Source: Heterotrichella gracilis
Taxonomy: Eukaryota > Sar > Xanthophyceae > Tribonematales > Xanthonemataceae
Assembly: GCA_032358255.1 (NCBI GenBank)
Contig: JAULBX010009991.1
Coordinates: forward strand, 186,001 to 250,000
Reading direction: 5' to 3'
DNA: 64,000 nt
Part shown: positions 12,388-25,100 of the stretch, piece after piece
Numbering within the stretch: position 1 is the stretch's first letter
Layout: each line of letters opens with the position of its first letter
Made by a program: the position numbers and the translations under genes
The notes under the pieces: generated by a model
Told to the model about the DNA's origin: nothing
Seen by the model: the letters and a program-made list of their open reading frames with translations, nothing else
The model's database searches: none

Positions 12388-12413
12388 TTTTTAGGGTTTA
12401 GGGTTAGGGTTTT
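12388..12413. repeat. Telomere-like repeat
   Basis: tttttagggtttagggttag followed by more GGTTT, about three TTTAGGG units just downstream of RRP41. Confidence 0.8.
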
Positions 12414-12504
12414 TGTCGCAGAGCGCTAGGGGAATTTAGCCAGTGGTGCCTTTTGCCGCACAGCCCACCTGACAGCCACCACTACCATGAACAGAGATGT
12501 TGCA

Positions 12505-12735
12505 GCTTGGCCAGACATTGCAGCCACCTTTTTGGGTTCAGAACGTCAGCTTGGACTGTGCAGCCATGCTCTTGGGGTTCTAAACCGTCAGCTGGGACAA
12601 TGCAGCCAGGCTGTTGGGGTGGACCGCTGGCTTGGACAATGCAGCCACTGGGCAAGGAACATCAGCTTGGGGAGTGCAGCTGTGGGGTTGGGACTCAGAA
12701 CTCTCTTTTTTGCGTGCAGCCAGGCTGTTGGCTTG
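12505..12735. repeat. Degenerate ~41-bp tandem repeat
   Basis: About five imperfect units. Each has CAGCTTGGAC (or close), then TGCAGCCA, then a run like GGCTGTTGGGGT. Clear unit starts are at 12546, 12588, 12628 and 12662. It lies in the 3' region of RRP41. Confidence 0.65.
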
Positions 12736-14220
12736 TTGGAAGACACGTGATTGCCAGCCAGATGCCAAGCAATTTCTTTGTGGTTCCCAGGCAGTACCAG
12801 CGACACCGCTTGCGGCACATGTGCTAGGAAAGCAGCCGTTAACAGCCGCAGGCTGTGAAAAGAAACCCAGTTGCGATATATACTCTTTGTTGGAGATAAG
12901 AAAGAAAAGAAAAGGAAACAGACGCCGAAGGCGATATTTATGCCCACTTCTGGAATGCCTGTAACCAACCTCATACTATTCGCCCGCTGTGTTCTTTCAC
13001 CGCAGAGTCCAATGGTTAAGTAACTTGCTGCAAGCTGAGTGCAACTTGCTTGCATTGTTTTGGAAAGTCCTTTTTTTACACCCCTGAAAATCTGTGCTTT
13101 GCAAGCCTGTGGCGCAACACTGCTTTGCAATTAGCAGTGTATGATCCCCTGCCCGCCTGACCCACAACCACCTTCGATACTGTAGGATACAGATGCTACC
13201 TTTCTGCGCATTTACTTCACCGGTGTCAAGTGCAAAACGTACCAGAAGTACTGCCCTTTACAAGGTTCTGCCTGCTGCAGACCTGGGCAGGCAATTTCCC
13301 CACTTTTGTATGTTACTTGCCCCTTGATATCACGTCATCCACGCCCCTCAGTTTGCGCACTCGGTGAATGCCGAACGATCACCGAGCCGCTGTGCTGCTT
13401 GCAGGAGCAATAAGGCTCATCCTGGAACTCCATCGCGCGATGTGTTGCATTGTGACGGGTGCAGTCTTCGGTCAGGGGCTCGACAACGCCTGCATGCGCC
13501 TGGCACGGTAGCGATTGGTGGGTTCTGGCCTCTCCAACAGGTGGGGGCATTGCATCGGGCATGCGGTACCCACACAAACCACAATTCTACAAGCGGGTTG
13601 CAACCCCAGCCTTTCAGCTCCTTGGTGCAAATTTTAGGCTGTATGCCTGTTCAAAGCAGCTCTGCATAACGGGGTCATCCGAGTCTGAGATGGCTGAGAC
13701 TCTGCCACATGCCACAGCTCGTTCACAGTCTTGCAGCCAGTCCAACCACAGTGTGAGCCTTATACCTCCTTACACAAGATTATAGGTGGAATAATTTGCA
13801 TGGCACTTGTTGAACAGCCTTAAATGGGGGCGAATGTGTGGCACATGGTTCAAAACGCATGCTCATGGTGCCATGGCCATCGAGCGTTGAACCCATGTAA
13901 CCAACAAGGACATCCCTCGCTTTCACCTCGCATCGCATACTATGCCATGGTGCACAGCCTTCAGCGACTGACGCATGCTGCAAGTCTCTTAACCCATTCC
14001 GTTTCGCCTCCTCCCTTGCAGGCGTCAGCGGACTCGGTTTGGCATGCCACCGCGCTCGCATGACACTTGCCCACTAATCCTGCACACCAGCACCCGAATG
14101 GCGCGCGCCCAAGGCACGTCTCTCTACAAAGAGACATCACACCAGCCTGTGCCCTGGATCTGCGTCCGTTAGCCCTGTGGTTGCCCGTACTACCCGGGTC
14201 GCAGTGGGCAGAGCTCGCCC

Positions 14221-17200
14221 ATGGCAGGCCGACTGGCCGACCTGGCTGCCGGCACCAGCTCAGCTAGCTTCAGCAAGAGCAGCCATGGCGAAGACGCCGC
14301 ACACGAGGAGGATGAAGGCAAGTCGCCCCGGTCGATGCGCCCAATCGCGCCCCGCGCCCGTGCGTTAGGCACCGAGTTGCAGCAAGGTGGTACAGCCCAC
14401 GTGCATGGCAAGAAAGCACCGTTCCGTGTGAGGGTCTGACTGAGGTGGCCTGTTGCTGCAGGGGACGTAGAGCACTCACCGCAGGATGAAGAAGGGAAGC
14501 GCAAGGCCTGCAAAAAGTCGAAAGGGGTACGCACACTCCTAGCCACACCGCCCCATGGATCCTCTAGACACTGCACCCCTTCCATATGCACCACCCACAT
14601 GGCCAGTTGAGGGCCGCAGCTTCAGAATTCCTGTCCTTTCTGGTTTATAATGGTTTGCTCAGTCTCACTGTCCATTGAGCGAGAACTCATTCTCCTGCAG
14701 GGGCGGTTACCTTCGGAAATCACGCGGGAAGAGCTTGCCCAGTACTTTCACATGCCAAGTGAGGAGGCTTGCAAGCAGCTGGGGATTGGACTCACAGTCC
14801 TCAAGCGAACCTGCCGCAAGTTCGGGATCCAGCGATGGCCCTTCCGCAAAATGAAGAGCCTGGAGCGGCTCATCACCAGTGTGGAGGTAGGGTTGCACAC
14901 ACAAAACCCTAGCCAAACCCTAGCGAAACCCTACCTGGCAATTTATGCATGTCAGAAGGCATCCTTAGCAATGAAGCAGCCATACTGAGCGACATATGCA
15001 CTACAAAGATGCACCCCAGTTGAGCACCTGCGCAGGGCATGGCCCCCAATGGGAATCCCTGCACCAACCTCCCTCCACACGCATGCCCCCACCCTCCCCC
15101 CACCACTGCATGGCCGTGCGTGCCCTTACCCCCCACCTCTCCACCCCCCACAGAAGCGCTCGCCAGCCACCCTCCAGAACCTGAAGCTGCAAGAGAGCGT
15201 CTCCCAGCTCAAGCAGCAGCAAGACCTGCTCCGGGAGGGGGTGATCAGCGATCTGGACCCCGAAACCAAGCGCCTGCAGCAGGCCTACTCCAAGGTCCAG
15301 CACAAGTTCAGGCGCACGCGCATCGACTCAGGGGGGTCCTCCAACACCGCCTCCAGGGGGAGCTCCGGCGCGGCCCACACAGGGGAGGGACACACCAGCG
15401 CACCCGCGGGGCTTGACCAAGGGGTGGTAGAACAGTCCGCCCCCAGCCTCACCACCACAGGCACCGAGCACACCGATGACATCATCTACCGCTCGGGGTT
15501 TGGCCACCGGCGGATCAGCAGCTCAGCCAGCGAGCACCACGCGCCCGTCATGGCCTCGCCGCGGCGTGGGCGCTTCCCCAGCTTTGACGAATCCCAGTGG
15601 TCGGGCCCCGGGATTTCGGCGGCGGGGCGCACCTCCCCAGCAAAACGGCGGGGTGCAGGCGGGGGCCACGGCCGGCGGGACAGCCTGGAGGAGAGCCAGA
15701 GCCACCAATCACATCTGCCCAGCCGGCTGCGCCATGGGAGCAGTCAGCTCGAGGACCTCATGCACAGCGCCTCACTCGAGGACCCCAAACCCTCCCCCTT
15801 CGTGCTCCACCTGCAGCAGCAGCAGCGCGCGGGGCGGTCCTCCAGACCCTTGGAAGAGACCCCGTGGTCGGATGATCTGCAGCCCTCCAGCGCCGCGCTG
15901 CTGCACATGCTATCCCCGGGACAGATGGAGGCTGTCACCCTGCTCATGAATAAGCTGCAGCACCAGGCGGGGGGGGGCAGGGCACCGGCGCCCCCGCAGG
16001 ACCATGGGGGTAGCGCACAGCAGCAGCAACAGCCGGCGGTTAACAGCGCCGCGCAGCCCCCTTGGGTCCCCACCATGGCCCGGGAGCGCTCCTTCCGCAT
16101 CGAGAGCCGCGCGCCGCCTCCGACCGCCTCCGGCCATGAGGACAAGCCCGGCACAGGCACAGGCTCTGTCAACAAGACGGGGTCAATCAGCCGGGCGGGA
16201 ACTGGTAGCCTGGGTAAGACCGGGTCTGTGCAGTTTGATAGGCATGCCAGCACAGCAGGGGATGAGCTACCAGAGGCCACCACCAACACCCTCCCGGAGG
16301 CGCCAAGCCTGGGTGGGAGCGACACGCGTCCAATCAAGGTGAAGCCTGTGCGGCCAAGTGCCGTGCAGGGCCTGCCTCCGCACGTCAACCCAGGCGGGGG
16401 TGCGCCGTACTTCTGGCAGGGGGGGGCGTCGCTGGGCGCGTCGGCGTTTCAATCCTACCGCAGGGCGCCGCATATGGATGCACTGGGGCCCCGGGAGGGC
16501 CAAGGGGGGCGCGATAGCACTGGGCAGGTTGCGCGCAATGCCCCCGAGCAGCGGGTGAGTTTGCATGCGCATGTTGGGGTAGCCTTTGCAGCTGATTCGG
16601 CATCGCTACTGTTTGTGGCTTAATTTAAGTGTGCAACATTGGCTGCCCTCCTGGCTGCATTGCTGTAACTAACTAACAGCTTGACTACATGCTGACATGG
16701 GTGCTGCACCCAATGCTAAAGGGTCGTATACACATACTCCACAATGACCAACCACCATGAACCATGCAGATTATCCACGTGTTTCCTCTGCACCCCCATA
16801 ACACTGCTGTCCGTTGTCTATGCAGATGCTTCGCAAGCGGTCAAGTGACATGGTTGCCCCCATGGAGGTGCAATCGGGCAAAGAGGCTGGCGGGAAGGAC
16901 CGGCGAGCAGCCACCACGCCAGGTATGCGTGAACCAGCAGCCACAAAGTTGCGGCACCTGCAATTTATCTGAATATATATGAAATTTTTAATAATACATT
17001 CATATATTACGCTTCTAGTGCTATTTTTGTACCAAAATTTATTTTTTTATGTCCGATCAAATTGGTCAGTATACTCTGATAAAAAAAGCAAATGTGTTTA
17101 TACATGCTGTATGTGTACCATACCGCACAATGAGACACACACAGCAATGAACATGGCTACTGCTGATGTTGCTATGGTCTCTATGCACTGCCTCGAATGT

Positions 17201-18371
17201 CGCCATACCCACCCAGCCATATCCCTGAACCCTAAACCCTAAACATGGGTCGTGGTGCAGGTGAGCCCGCCAGCGAGGCCGAGGCCGCCAAGCCCGCCAG
17301 AAAGGTGGCCAGGTCCAAGCACACAGGCTTCTCAGGCTACTCCTCAGACGTGCACAGGCACCAGCTCCCGCCCGCCGCCTCATCCCGGCTGGGGCCCCCT
17401 CCCAATCCCAAGACGTGGCCCACCCATCCCCAGCCCCCCCTGGAGCCCGCTCCCAATCCCAAGGCGTGGCAGGCCCCTTCCCAGGCGCAGCCCGATCCCC
17501 AGCAACATTTCGAGTCCATCCCAGGGATGGACCACCCCCGCACAGCCCCCGATTGGGCCGCGCCCCTTGCGTGGCTGGGCCGCCAGCCCTCCGAGAGCCA
17601 CTCCACCCATTCCTTGCGGGACTCGGACTCCCTGACCATGACCCAGTCGCACATGAGCCTGGCCACCACCTCCACAGCCACCCCCCCGCACCACCACCAC
17701 CCACCCGCCAGCCAGTCCCCCAGCGCTGAGCTGGATCAGGTGGTCACCCTGCTGCACCAGATGTATGGCCAGGATGTGGCGGACAGGCTCCTGGCGGTGA
17801 TGGGCCAGATGCTGCTGCACTCGTTCCCCACAGCCAGGGTGCTGGCCGCGGCGGCGCAGCCGGCGCCCATGCAGCACGAGGTGGCGCAGGTGGGTGCCCT
17901 TTCTCCTGCTTCTTGTGTTTTGAGTAGGCCCTTTGTTCCATTTTAGGCCCCTTTATTATGCATTGCTTGCTCAGGTGGTACATGGGTTCGATGCAGTGCA
18001 TCCCACTTGACGCACTTTATGCAAGTGCAATAGTGGCCATGAAGGCACCGGTCCTACACATTGGGTAGCATATGCACCATGATGACGGTCTGCCACAGTT
18101 CAACACTGGCACAAAACTCCAGAATGCTACCATTTTAAAGTGTAAATCCCAACTTTTGGACTGTATATGGGCAGCACAAGCCGCTGACCTGCAAGCCATG
18201 TTCATTAACTCTGCATCAACTATATCAACCTGTGGATTGTGTGTGCAGGCATCCAACCCGGGTGGCATCGAGGGAGTGACTGAGGAGCAGCTGAAGCAGG
18301 CCATTGGGGTGCTGCAGCAGTTTCACCTTCCACCCGCACCTGGCCCACCACGGCCCCATGGACCACAATAG
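14221..18371 (+). CDS. RWP-RK domain transcription factor
   Basis: Seven exons keep frame: 14221-14317, 14462-14526, 14701-14886, 15154-16554, 16826-16922, 17261-17889 and 18249-18371; 865 aa. The RWP-RK domain spans residues about 56-116 (ITREELAQYFHMPSEEAC, LGIGLTVLKRTCRKFGI, then the signature RWPFRK at 14833-14850). A basic, acidic start precedes it (CKKSKG). A predicted coiled coil follows (LQNLKLQESVSQLKQQQDLL). The remaining ~700 residues are low-complexity, rich in Ser, Gly, Pro and Gln, with a helical patch LLHMLSPGQMEAVTLLMNKL and a second, LDQVVTLLHQMYGQDVADRL, near the end. RWP-RK proteins bind DNA and control nitrogen responses and gamete/zygote programmes in algae and plants. 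No PB1 domain is seen, so it is RKD-like rather than NLP-like. Intron 1 is GC-AG. The true start may lie upstream. Confidence 0.9.
14318..14461 (+). other. GC-AG intron in the RWP-RK gene
   Basis: Exon ends GATGAAG, intron starts GCAAGTCGC and ends TTGCTGCAG. The join gives D-E-G-D-V-E-H in frame; no GT donor nearby does this. Confidence 0.75.
17226..17244. repeat. Telomere-like repeat next to a splice acceptor
   Basis: tgaaccctaaaccctaaac lies 17 bp upstream of the acceptor of the sixth RWP-RK exon. Confidence 0.75.
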
Positions 18372-19561
18372 CCACTGGAGGGATTGCTGCCACATCGCCT
18401 ACACTGGGCGGGTGGATGTGGGTGGTACTGGTCACATGGGCTGTTGCTGGCACACTGTTGACCCCCGCCTGCACTGGGTGCGTGGACCATTGTTGTGAGG
18501 AGCTGCTGCTCCCTTGCTGGGTGGGGCATGTGCGTGGGGAGATGGTGAGGGAAGCCTCGTGTGGCTGGTGTAGCAGGATGAAGGCTGTGAGGGTTGAGCT
18601 GGGTTCAGTTCGGGTGGGGCCGTGATACATTTAGATATAGCTTTCATGGCCGTACCATTTGCTCTGAAAAGGCCTTTTTCAGGGCATGCTTCTGCGTAAA
18701 ACACAGTCTTTGACTGTGTTGTTGCTTTCCAGGACTGGCCTGCAGTGGCTTCAACGGGTTTTGCTTGCTGCAAATATTTGGTCATAGTTTTCGATGAGAA
18801 TCACTCAGTCTGTCGATATTGGGAACCACACCTTGGGCCTCGGGACAGGGTGACCTTGTCTTGTTACACCGTGCGGCCCATCAGGTGTAGGTTTTCGAAA
18901 CCAAATTATGCGTTTACCAATAATTTCTCTTTTCAGCTAGTTAAAGTAGCTGCCTCAAGCACGGCATACCAAATTCTTCCATCCCAGAATGCCACATCGT
19001 CAGTAGACTATCATTTGCTTTTCTTTTATTGCACTGTGCGGAGCAAATTTAGAACTGTTTCCAAAAAAATGCCATGCAACCTCATACAGTGCCTAGCCTA
19101 GTAGGGGCATCCCGTCTTGCAAGGCGGATCGATCATTGTGATATTGCTTTGCTTAGTATACGATCCTCTAACTCAGGGAAACCTTGAAGGAGTCCTGATG
19201 CGACTAATGCAAATAAATCAATTTTCCTTGCCAAGCTTACTGGGGGAAAAGAAGCTAGGTTTACAGAGTCTGACAGTAATGAACGTCTAAAATTCACTTT
19301 GAAATTCCCCTCAAAGGAAATGTCGTCTTTATCGCAACTCCTTGTAACCAACTCGCCAATTGAATCAACGCCAGGCTGCTCCTATGTATACATGGCCCTC
19401 CCATCCCTCCCTGGGCCATCCCTTTGCTGTATCCCCAAATTCAGCGATCCACAGGCTGCTGCTGTCGAACTTCCAGCTCTGCTGGCATTCAGGCACAATG
19501 CCTGAACATTGCAATGGATTCCATCCCTGCGCCCATTTACTCTCCTGCTCCAACCGCTTCC
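18372..19561. other. Intergenic, convergent 3' ends
   Basis: It holds the 3' regions of the RWP-RK gene and the minus-strand gene ending at 19562. Open frames here (e.g. 18745-19101) have no recognisable features. Confidence 0.4.
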
Positions 19562-21101
19562 TCAGCTGCTGGGGAACTGCGGCGCCACTATGTGCAGCGT
19601 TGCATACACCAGGCCCTGGTACTCATCCACCACGCAAGGGGGCAGCGACCTCCCCGTCATCACTCCCAGCTCCATCTGCAGCTTCTCCACAGGGTACCAG
19701 GCCCAGCGCTTGTCAAAGTAGCCCACCAGGATCATGGTGATGAAGCCCTGCAGCTGGCGGAAGGTGTCCGGAGACACAGGGGCACCTGCAGCACGCACAA
19801 ATTTTGCAGTTGTTTTTGGTATAAACGACTTGACTAGGGTGATCCAATATGACGACAACAACTTCTATTCCAGGTGTAACAATACTGACTGGTCATGGGG
19901 CAAGTCCATTGGACACACATACTGTAGGCAGTCTAGGTGTGTGTGCCCAGTCTAGGTGTGTGTGCCCATGTACTTCTTCATTGGTGTGTGTGCCCAAATG
20001 CAAAATATGGGGCCCCTTACCTGTTGACCATCGCCTGACGCTCTTTGGGGACAGGGTGAGCGTCATCCACACAAGCGCAGCATACTCTGCACATGCATCC
20101 ACCTCCTGCGCGCCACCATGGCAGGTATGGGTGCAGTCATTACATGTCCCAGAAACAGCATAGGGATTTGGGCTTTGCCCATCTGGCCTTTACACTGATG
20201 GCGCGCGGGGTTTAGGGTTTACAGTTTAGGGTGCACCGGGTGGGATGCATGTATCAACTGGCCACACGCACTCCTGCCTTTCACCAAGCGGCTGCCAATT
20301 GCTCACCCCAATGGAAACCCTACCTAGGGTCCCTGATGATGCATCGGACCCTCACAAACCCTTATGGCACACAGCTCACAATCATATTGGCGGTGGTCTA
20401 TGGCTTGGCATATGGCCTGAACCCTGACCAGCCACACACACATGTGCGCTGGTTTGCCATGGGTCTGACATGCTGCCTGTGAAGTTGCCTGCATAATAGC
20501 AGCGCAGCCAATGCGACCGGCCCTTACTGTAAGAATCTTTGAGTTTGCCCTAAACCCTACACAGCTTCACTCTGCATTTGCAGTGGGGCTGTCTGTGAAC
20601 TCTTTGCATTTCAGAAAATTTATGCAAGGAGACCCACCTGTGGTTGGCACTGGCTGTTACGCAGCTGCTCCAGCAGTATCCCCTCCGAGCACCCACACTC
20701 ATATGCCAGGATGGAGCGGTGCGCAAAGTCCTGGCGCAAGGACATTAACGCAGAGTGAGGCCACAGCCTAAACCATGCAATTTAATACGGGGTTGTTGCC
20801 GCTTATTGTTGTACATATGCCCGGCGCAATCAGTGCATACTGTACTGCGCAACTGCCACCGAAAGGCTAGAAGGTCGGCAAGCAAGCAACAACGATGTAG
20901 CTTGCCATGGACATTGGTTACAAGCGCACGGACTGATTAGGGTTTAGGGTTTCCTGTATCAAACCCCAACCACACCTCTCGAGCTACAGAGTACAGGATG
21001 TTGTACTGCGCAGGGTTCTGCAGGTGACGGTAGCCCTCCAACAACTGAAGGTGCAGTGGCGCGCTGGCGGCCTGACTGTTGCTCTGCTGACCTTGGCAAG
21101 C
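19562..21101 (-). CDS. Unknown protein, C-terminal four exons
   Basis: Four exons keep frame: 21101-20976, 20730-20638, 20105-20021 and 19785-19562, giving the last 175 residues. Each join has GT-AG and matching phases. I do not recognise the family. The text looks like a globular, mostly helical protein (HLQLLEGYRHLQ, DFAHRSILAYECG, EYAALVWMTLTLSPKSVRRW) ending in FRQLQGFITMILVGYFDKRW and VVDEYQGLVYATLHIVAP. The acceptor at 21102 shows that more exons lie upstream. A candidate N-terminal piece (residues like QQSLYRRFVAVEEAALREEN, from an ATG at 21935) lies in the right place, but I found no donor that links it. Confidence 0.55.
19929..19990. repeat. 19-bp tandem repeat in an intron
   Basis: cagtctaggtgtgtgtgcc occurs twice head to tail (19929-19947 and 19948-19966), with a third partial copy at about 19982. 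Confidence 0.8.
20209..20233. repeat. Telomere-like repeat in an intron
   Basis: ggtttagggtttacagttta followed by ggg, in the intron between 20105 and 20638 of the minus-strand gene. Another short tract (agggtttagggttt) lies at 20938-20951. Confidence 0.7.
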
Positions 21102-22195
21102 CTGTAACAGCAGTGAAGCAAGCATGACGGGTGATAAAGACTACCTCGCTTGGTGGGTGCTACTGTGTGACCTGCTTCCCTGCACGCTTGACAACCCCCT
21201 TGGACAGTGCTCTGGTGGAAGTGCCGTGCACAGCCGGAAACAGTGGCAGACAGCCTTTAGGGTATGGTATGGCTCTATGTAGGGTTGTCTCAAGGGGGTG
21301 TAGGAACTGTTGGCACTCACCTGGGTGCAATGCTTCGGTGGTCTACTCCGCCTCGTCCTTCTGTGGCTATGGTGAAAGCGGGGTTGAAGCAGGCGCTGTG
21401 GCTGAGCAGCGAGTGACATCGGAGCCTCTTTCAACCCACGGCGGTGTAACAGCACAACCCTCGACTGTTGTGGTCAGGCCTGCGTTCACATATGCATGAA
21501 ACAGTCGTCTCAGGGTAGCAACGCGTAGCGATGTTGCGACACAAAGCGTATCTCGATGCTTAAGCAAGTCTGAGGTTGCTTCCTACGTGGAAGCTGGCGA
21601 TAATTTGTATATCGATAACTTGGACCCTATTTTGAAACTGAATGCATGCATGCCTGCATGCACATGGTTTTGACGAGTTGTGAAGCAATCTGCTAGCAGT
21701 TTTCTCGTCTCAAACCTTGATTTTCAGTGACGGGCTTATCTGGTTGTGCCGGACGTGGAGGTGCACAGTCAGAGAACGTCAGAATGAGGGAGCATGCATG
21801 GGTGTTTATCCAGCTAGGGTTTTCCTCTCTGAGAGCTGCCTCTTCAACCGCGACAAACCTTCTGTAGAGGCTCTGTTGCTTTTGAGAGATCAAAAGTACA
21901 GGTGAATCTGGCCAGTCGACGGTCGCGCGACTCATATATGATACTCAGGACACGTGGCTCGTGTTCACATGATGGCGAAGCTTCGGACAGCCAGTTGGTA
22001 CTCTGGATGGGCCTTGTAAATGGCAACCTTTGCACGCCCAACTATGTTGTTATGGCGGCCACATGACCAGCTCAGCAGTTCTGTGCGACAACCCCAACCA
22101 GGCACCTGTTAACACTTGAATAAATGCCCAGCTAAACTCCGCTGTGTGCATGCATGCCAATACCCCAGGAAACGGCATAGGGTACGCGTAACGCA
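21102..22195. other. Region between two divergent unknown genes
   Basis: It probably contains 5' exons of the minus-strand gene and the promoter of the plus-strand gene starting at 22196. No exon could be fixed. Confidence 0.35.
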
Positions 22196-25100
22196 ATGAG
22201 CAGCAGCGCGTTCAACGAGGCGTACGGCGTTGAGCCCTCCGCGCTCAAGGGCCTGGGACTCGCCACGCGCGTCGCGGCAGCACACAATTTTGGCCCCGTC
22301 CTGAGCACCACCGTCAACCTGCTCAAGCTCCAACACATCACCTCCGACGGCAAGAAGGCGGACATACTCCCTTCCCTCGCTAAAGTGCACGGCAAGGACT
22401 TCTCAAAAGGCCTGCTGTTGGTACTATCAGCAGACTCCTGCGAGCTCTATGCCTCTCAGAGTGCCTCGCTCTCGGTGTCGGAAAGCAGTGGGAGCAGCTT
22501 CAGCTCAGTGGGTGGCCAGTCTACAGACGGTGACGCGGCTGATTCCGTGCTTTCGGTTGGACTAGCGCTCAGCCAGGTGCGTGCAGTAGGTCCCATGGCG
22601 TATCCAGGTCGTGACTGGCCATGTATACCCCTAGCCCTGGGTACACATGGTGCCACTGTATAGCCACATAACCGTCCCTTGTCCCCACTCACTGAGCCCC
22701 TTAGACCCTGCACTTGGTGCCAGTTGTCCCTTCTTCAACAGCGATATTTCCTGGTAGCACCACTTTCTTTACAGTTTCCCTCATTTCCTCGTTGGTGACA
22801 GGTGGCCTGGCTACACCAGCAAGACACTACCCTGCGGGTGTACTACCACCCAAACCACCACCTCTTCAAGCGAACCAGCTTCATCCGCAACAGCATCAGC
22901 AAGCTGGGCAACGTTCTTGATGCAGTCACGCCCACCTCGCTGCTCCAGAACATTCCCTCCCCTTTCAGCGGCCACAGCTTTACCTCCCCTTCCAGCCACT
23001 CGGCAGGCCGCGACAGCGCCACGTCAGCACAGAGGCAGTCTGACTTCGAGGAAGTGTTTTCGGTCATGGACCTGGAATGCAGCTCGCTACAGGTAGCATA
23101 GTCCTCCCCACCCTGAACCCCATACCCTAAACCCTAAACCCACTACCCTGAACCCTAGATACAGGCACATGTAGTGGTCACAAGCTAGTGCGCCACTTTC
23201 ACTACCATGGCCCTATCTCCACCCACGCCCCCCCCACCAAGTGGTCACCACTTTGTGTTCATGCCCACAACCGCATTGCCCATGTTGGCACACAGTGCTG
23301 GCGCAAGTACTGTGACACCTGCCTACCTCTATCCCATCGCACTGCAGGACGCCGACCAACTGACCGAGGCCGTATCCAAAACCCTCATCGGCCTGGCAGA
23401 CGCGGTGGCGTGGCTGTCCCACGGCCTGCCCCTCATCGAGTCCCCATCCATAGCAGCCGTTGCCCTACGCAAGGGTTCCGAAGGCCCCGGTGCCACCATC
23501 GTGCGCCAAAACCTAGCGTGGGGGGAGCAGGTTGTGGTGGAGACAGTGGCAGGCCAGCCAGCCACGATCCAGGTGTACTTGTCTACACCGCTGGGTGCTG
23601 GGCATGCTCTGGTGGACCTCAATGACGGCACCCTAGGGCGCCAGAAGGTACGTGTGATGTGCACGTGGTGGCCCCATTTGGGCTGCATGTGGCAAGCATT
23701 CTGGGCGTATGCTTTTGAGTTGCCATTGCCATAGGAGGAGGTGGAGCAGGTGGTAGCGAGGACATTCCACTCGTCATGTACCGTGGCTGCGTGTGTTGCG
23801 ACTCATTCTTGCATTCACTCGATGCACTGCTCTGCATTCACCGCCTTGACCTTGATTTGCCACACTTGCTATCAAGGTGCCTTGGTGGTTGGTCACCCTA
23901 GGGTTAAGGATCTAGGGTTTGCGTTTTGGGTTTTCAAGCTGTTTCCCACCTGCAGGCCGAGGGGGGGAGCCTCACCATCCCCTGCGACATCTACCCTGTC
24001 ACGCGCCCCGTGCTCCACCGCGGCTCAGAGGATGCCAGCAGCCACTGCAAGCTGTCCGCAGCATCACAGAACGGGGGCGCGGTGCGCGCGGCCTGTGAGA
24101 AGTTCACCATAATGCTGTTCTGTGATGTATCGATGGTGCAGGAGCAGCGGCCTGTGTCAGGGCAGGGCGTGCAAGGGGGTGCGGAGAGGGTTAGTGGTGC
24201 AGCAGGTGGGTTGCATTCCACGCTGTGTGATGCCCTACCCTAAGTCCAGTAAGGTTGTGGCGCAATGGTGTTGCTGTGCTTGTTATGTGAGGTGTTTGGA
24301 TTGGTCTGCACGTCTGGTTTTTGTCAGGTGTGAATATCTGACAAGCCAGGGGGTGGATGTTTGGTAGGTTGCATGCGCCACAGGAACAGGTGGTAAGCTA
24401 CAGACGTGCGCTCTTGCACAGTCATATGGGTCCCGTCAGCAATCTCACTGGGTTCTCCTGTGCCCGCCGCAGCTGGCGTGGCATCAGCATCTTCCGGCCC
24501 TGCACCACAGGCAGCAGCAGCTATGGGCGCTGTGGTAGCAGCCTGTGCAATGGCGATACTACAGGGTCTGATGCGCGCCGGTAAGCTCGGTCATAGCCTA
24601 GGCGCACGCAGCTGTTGCCACACACATATAGGCGGCGGGTTACACTGCTGCATGGATGCACGTAGTGGCATTTGTGCTGGATGGATCCATTCATGGTCCA
24701 TGCAGGATGGAGAATGTGCATGTGCATGGCTGCATCAGTGTCCACGTATGATATGCCCTGGATGCCTGGGCTGCATGTAAGTGTGCATCCTCCATTGCGA
24801 CTGTGGGTTTTTATTCATGTTTGAGTGGGCAAAAGAGGGGCACAGCCGGATTGTAGTTGGGACTGTACAGATTGCCTGGCCATCCCCTGGCGCATATCAG
24901 CATTTACCCACAGGTCATTCCCCCACGGCCTGCTATAACGGTACCCTTGACAGGGTTCAATGAGATGGCATTTGTTTGCATTTCAGGAGCCCTCCAGGCA
25001 GCGCTCCTGCTCATCCTGGGTGTGGTTGGCTTCTATTGGTATGCCAACAGCGGCAAGGCTGAGCCAATCGTGAATCATGAGCAACTGAAGCCGGCGCTGG

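Larger units (their letters stand above)
12251..14220. other. Intergenic, RRP41 to RWP-RK gene
   Basis: Besides the telomere-like and tandem repeats above, I see no confident exon. Short open frames at 13364-13785 lack domain signal. A good acceptor (cctcccttgcag) at 14022 is a sign that the RWP-RK transcript may have an upstream exon here. Confidence 0.4.

Noticed and set aside
15744-16388. 214-codon minus-strand open frame
   Set aside because: Shadow of the low-complexity RWP-RK exon.
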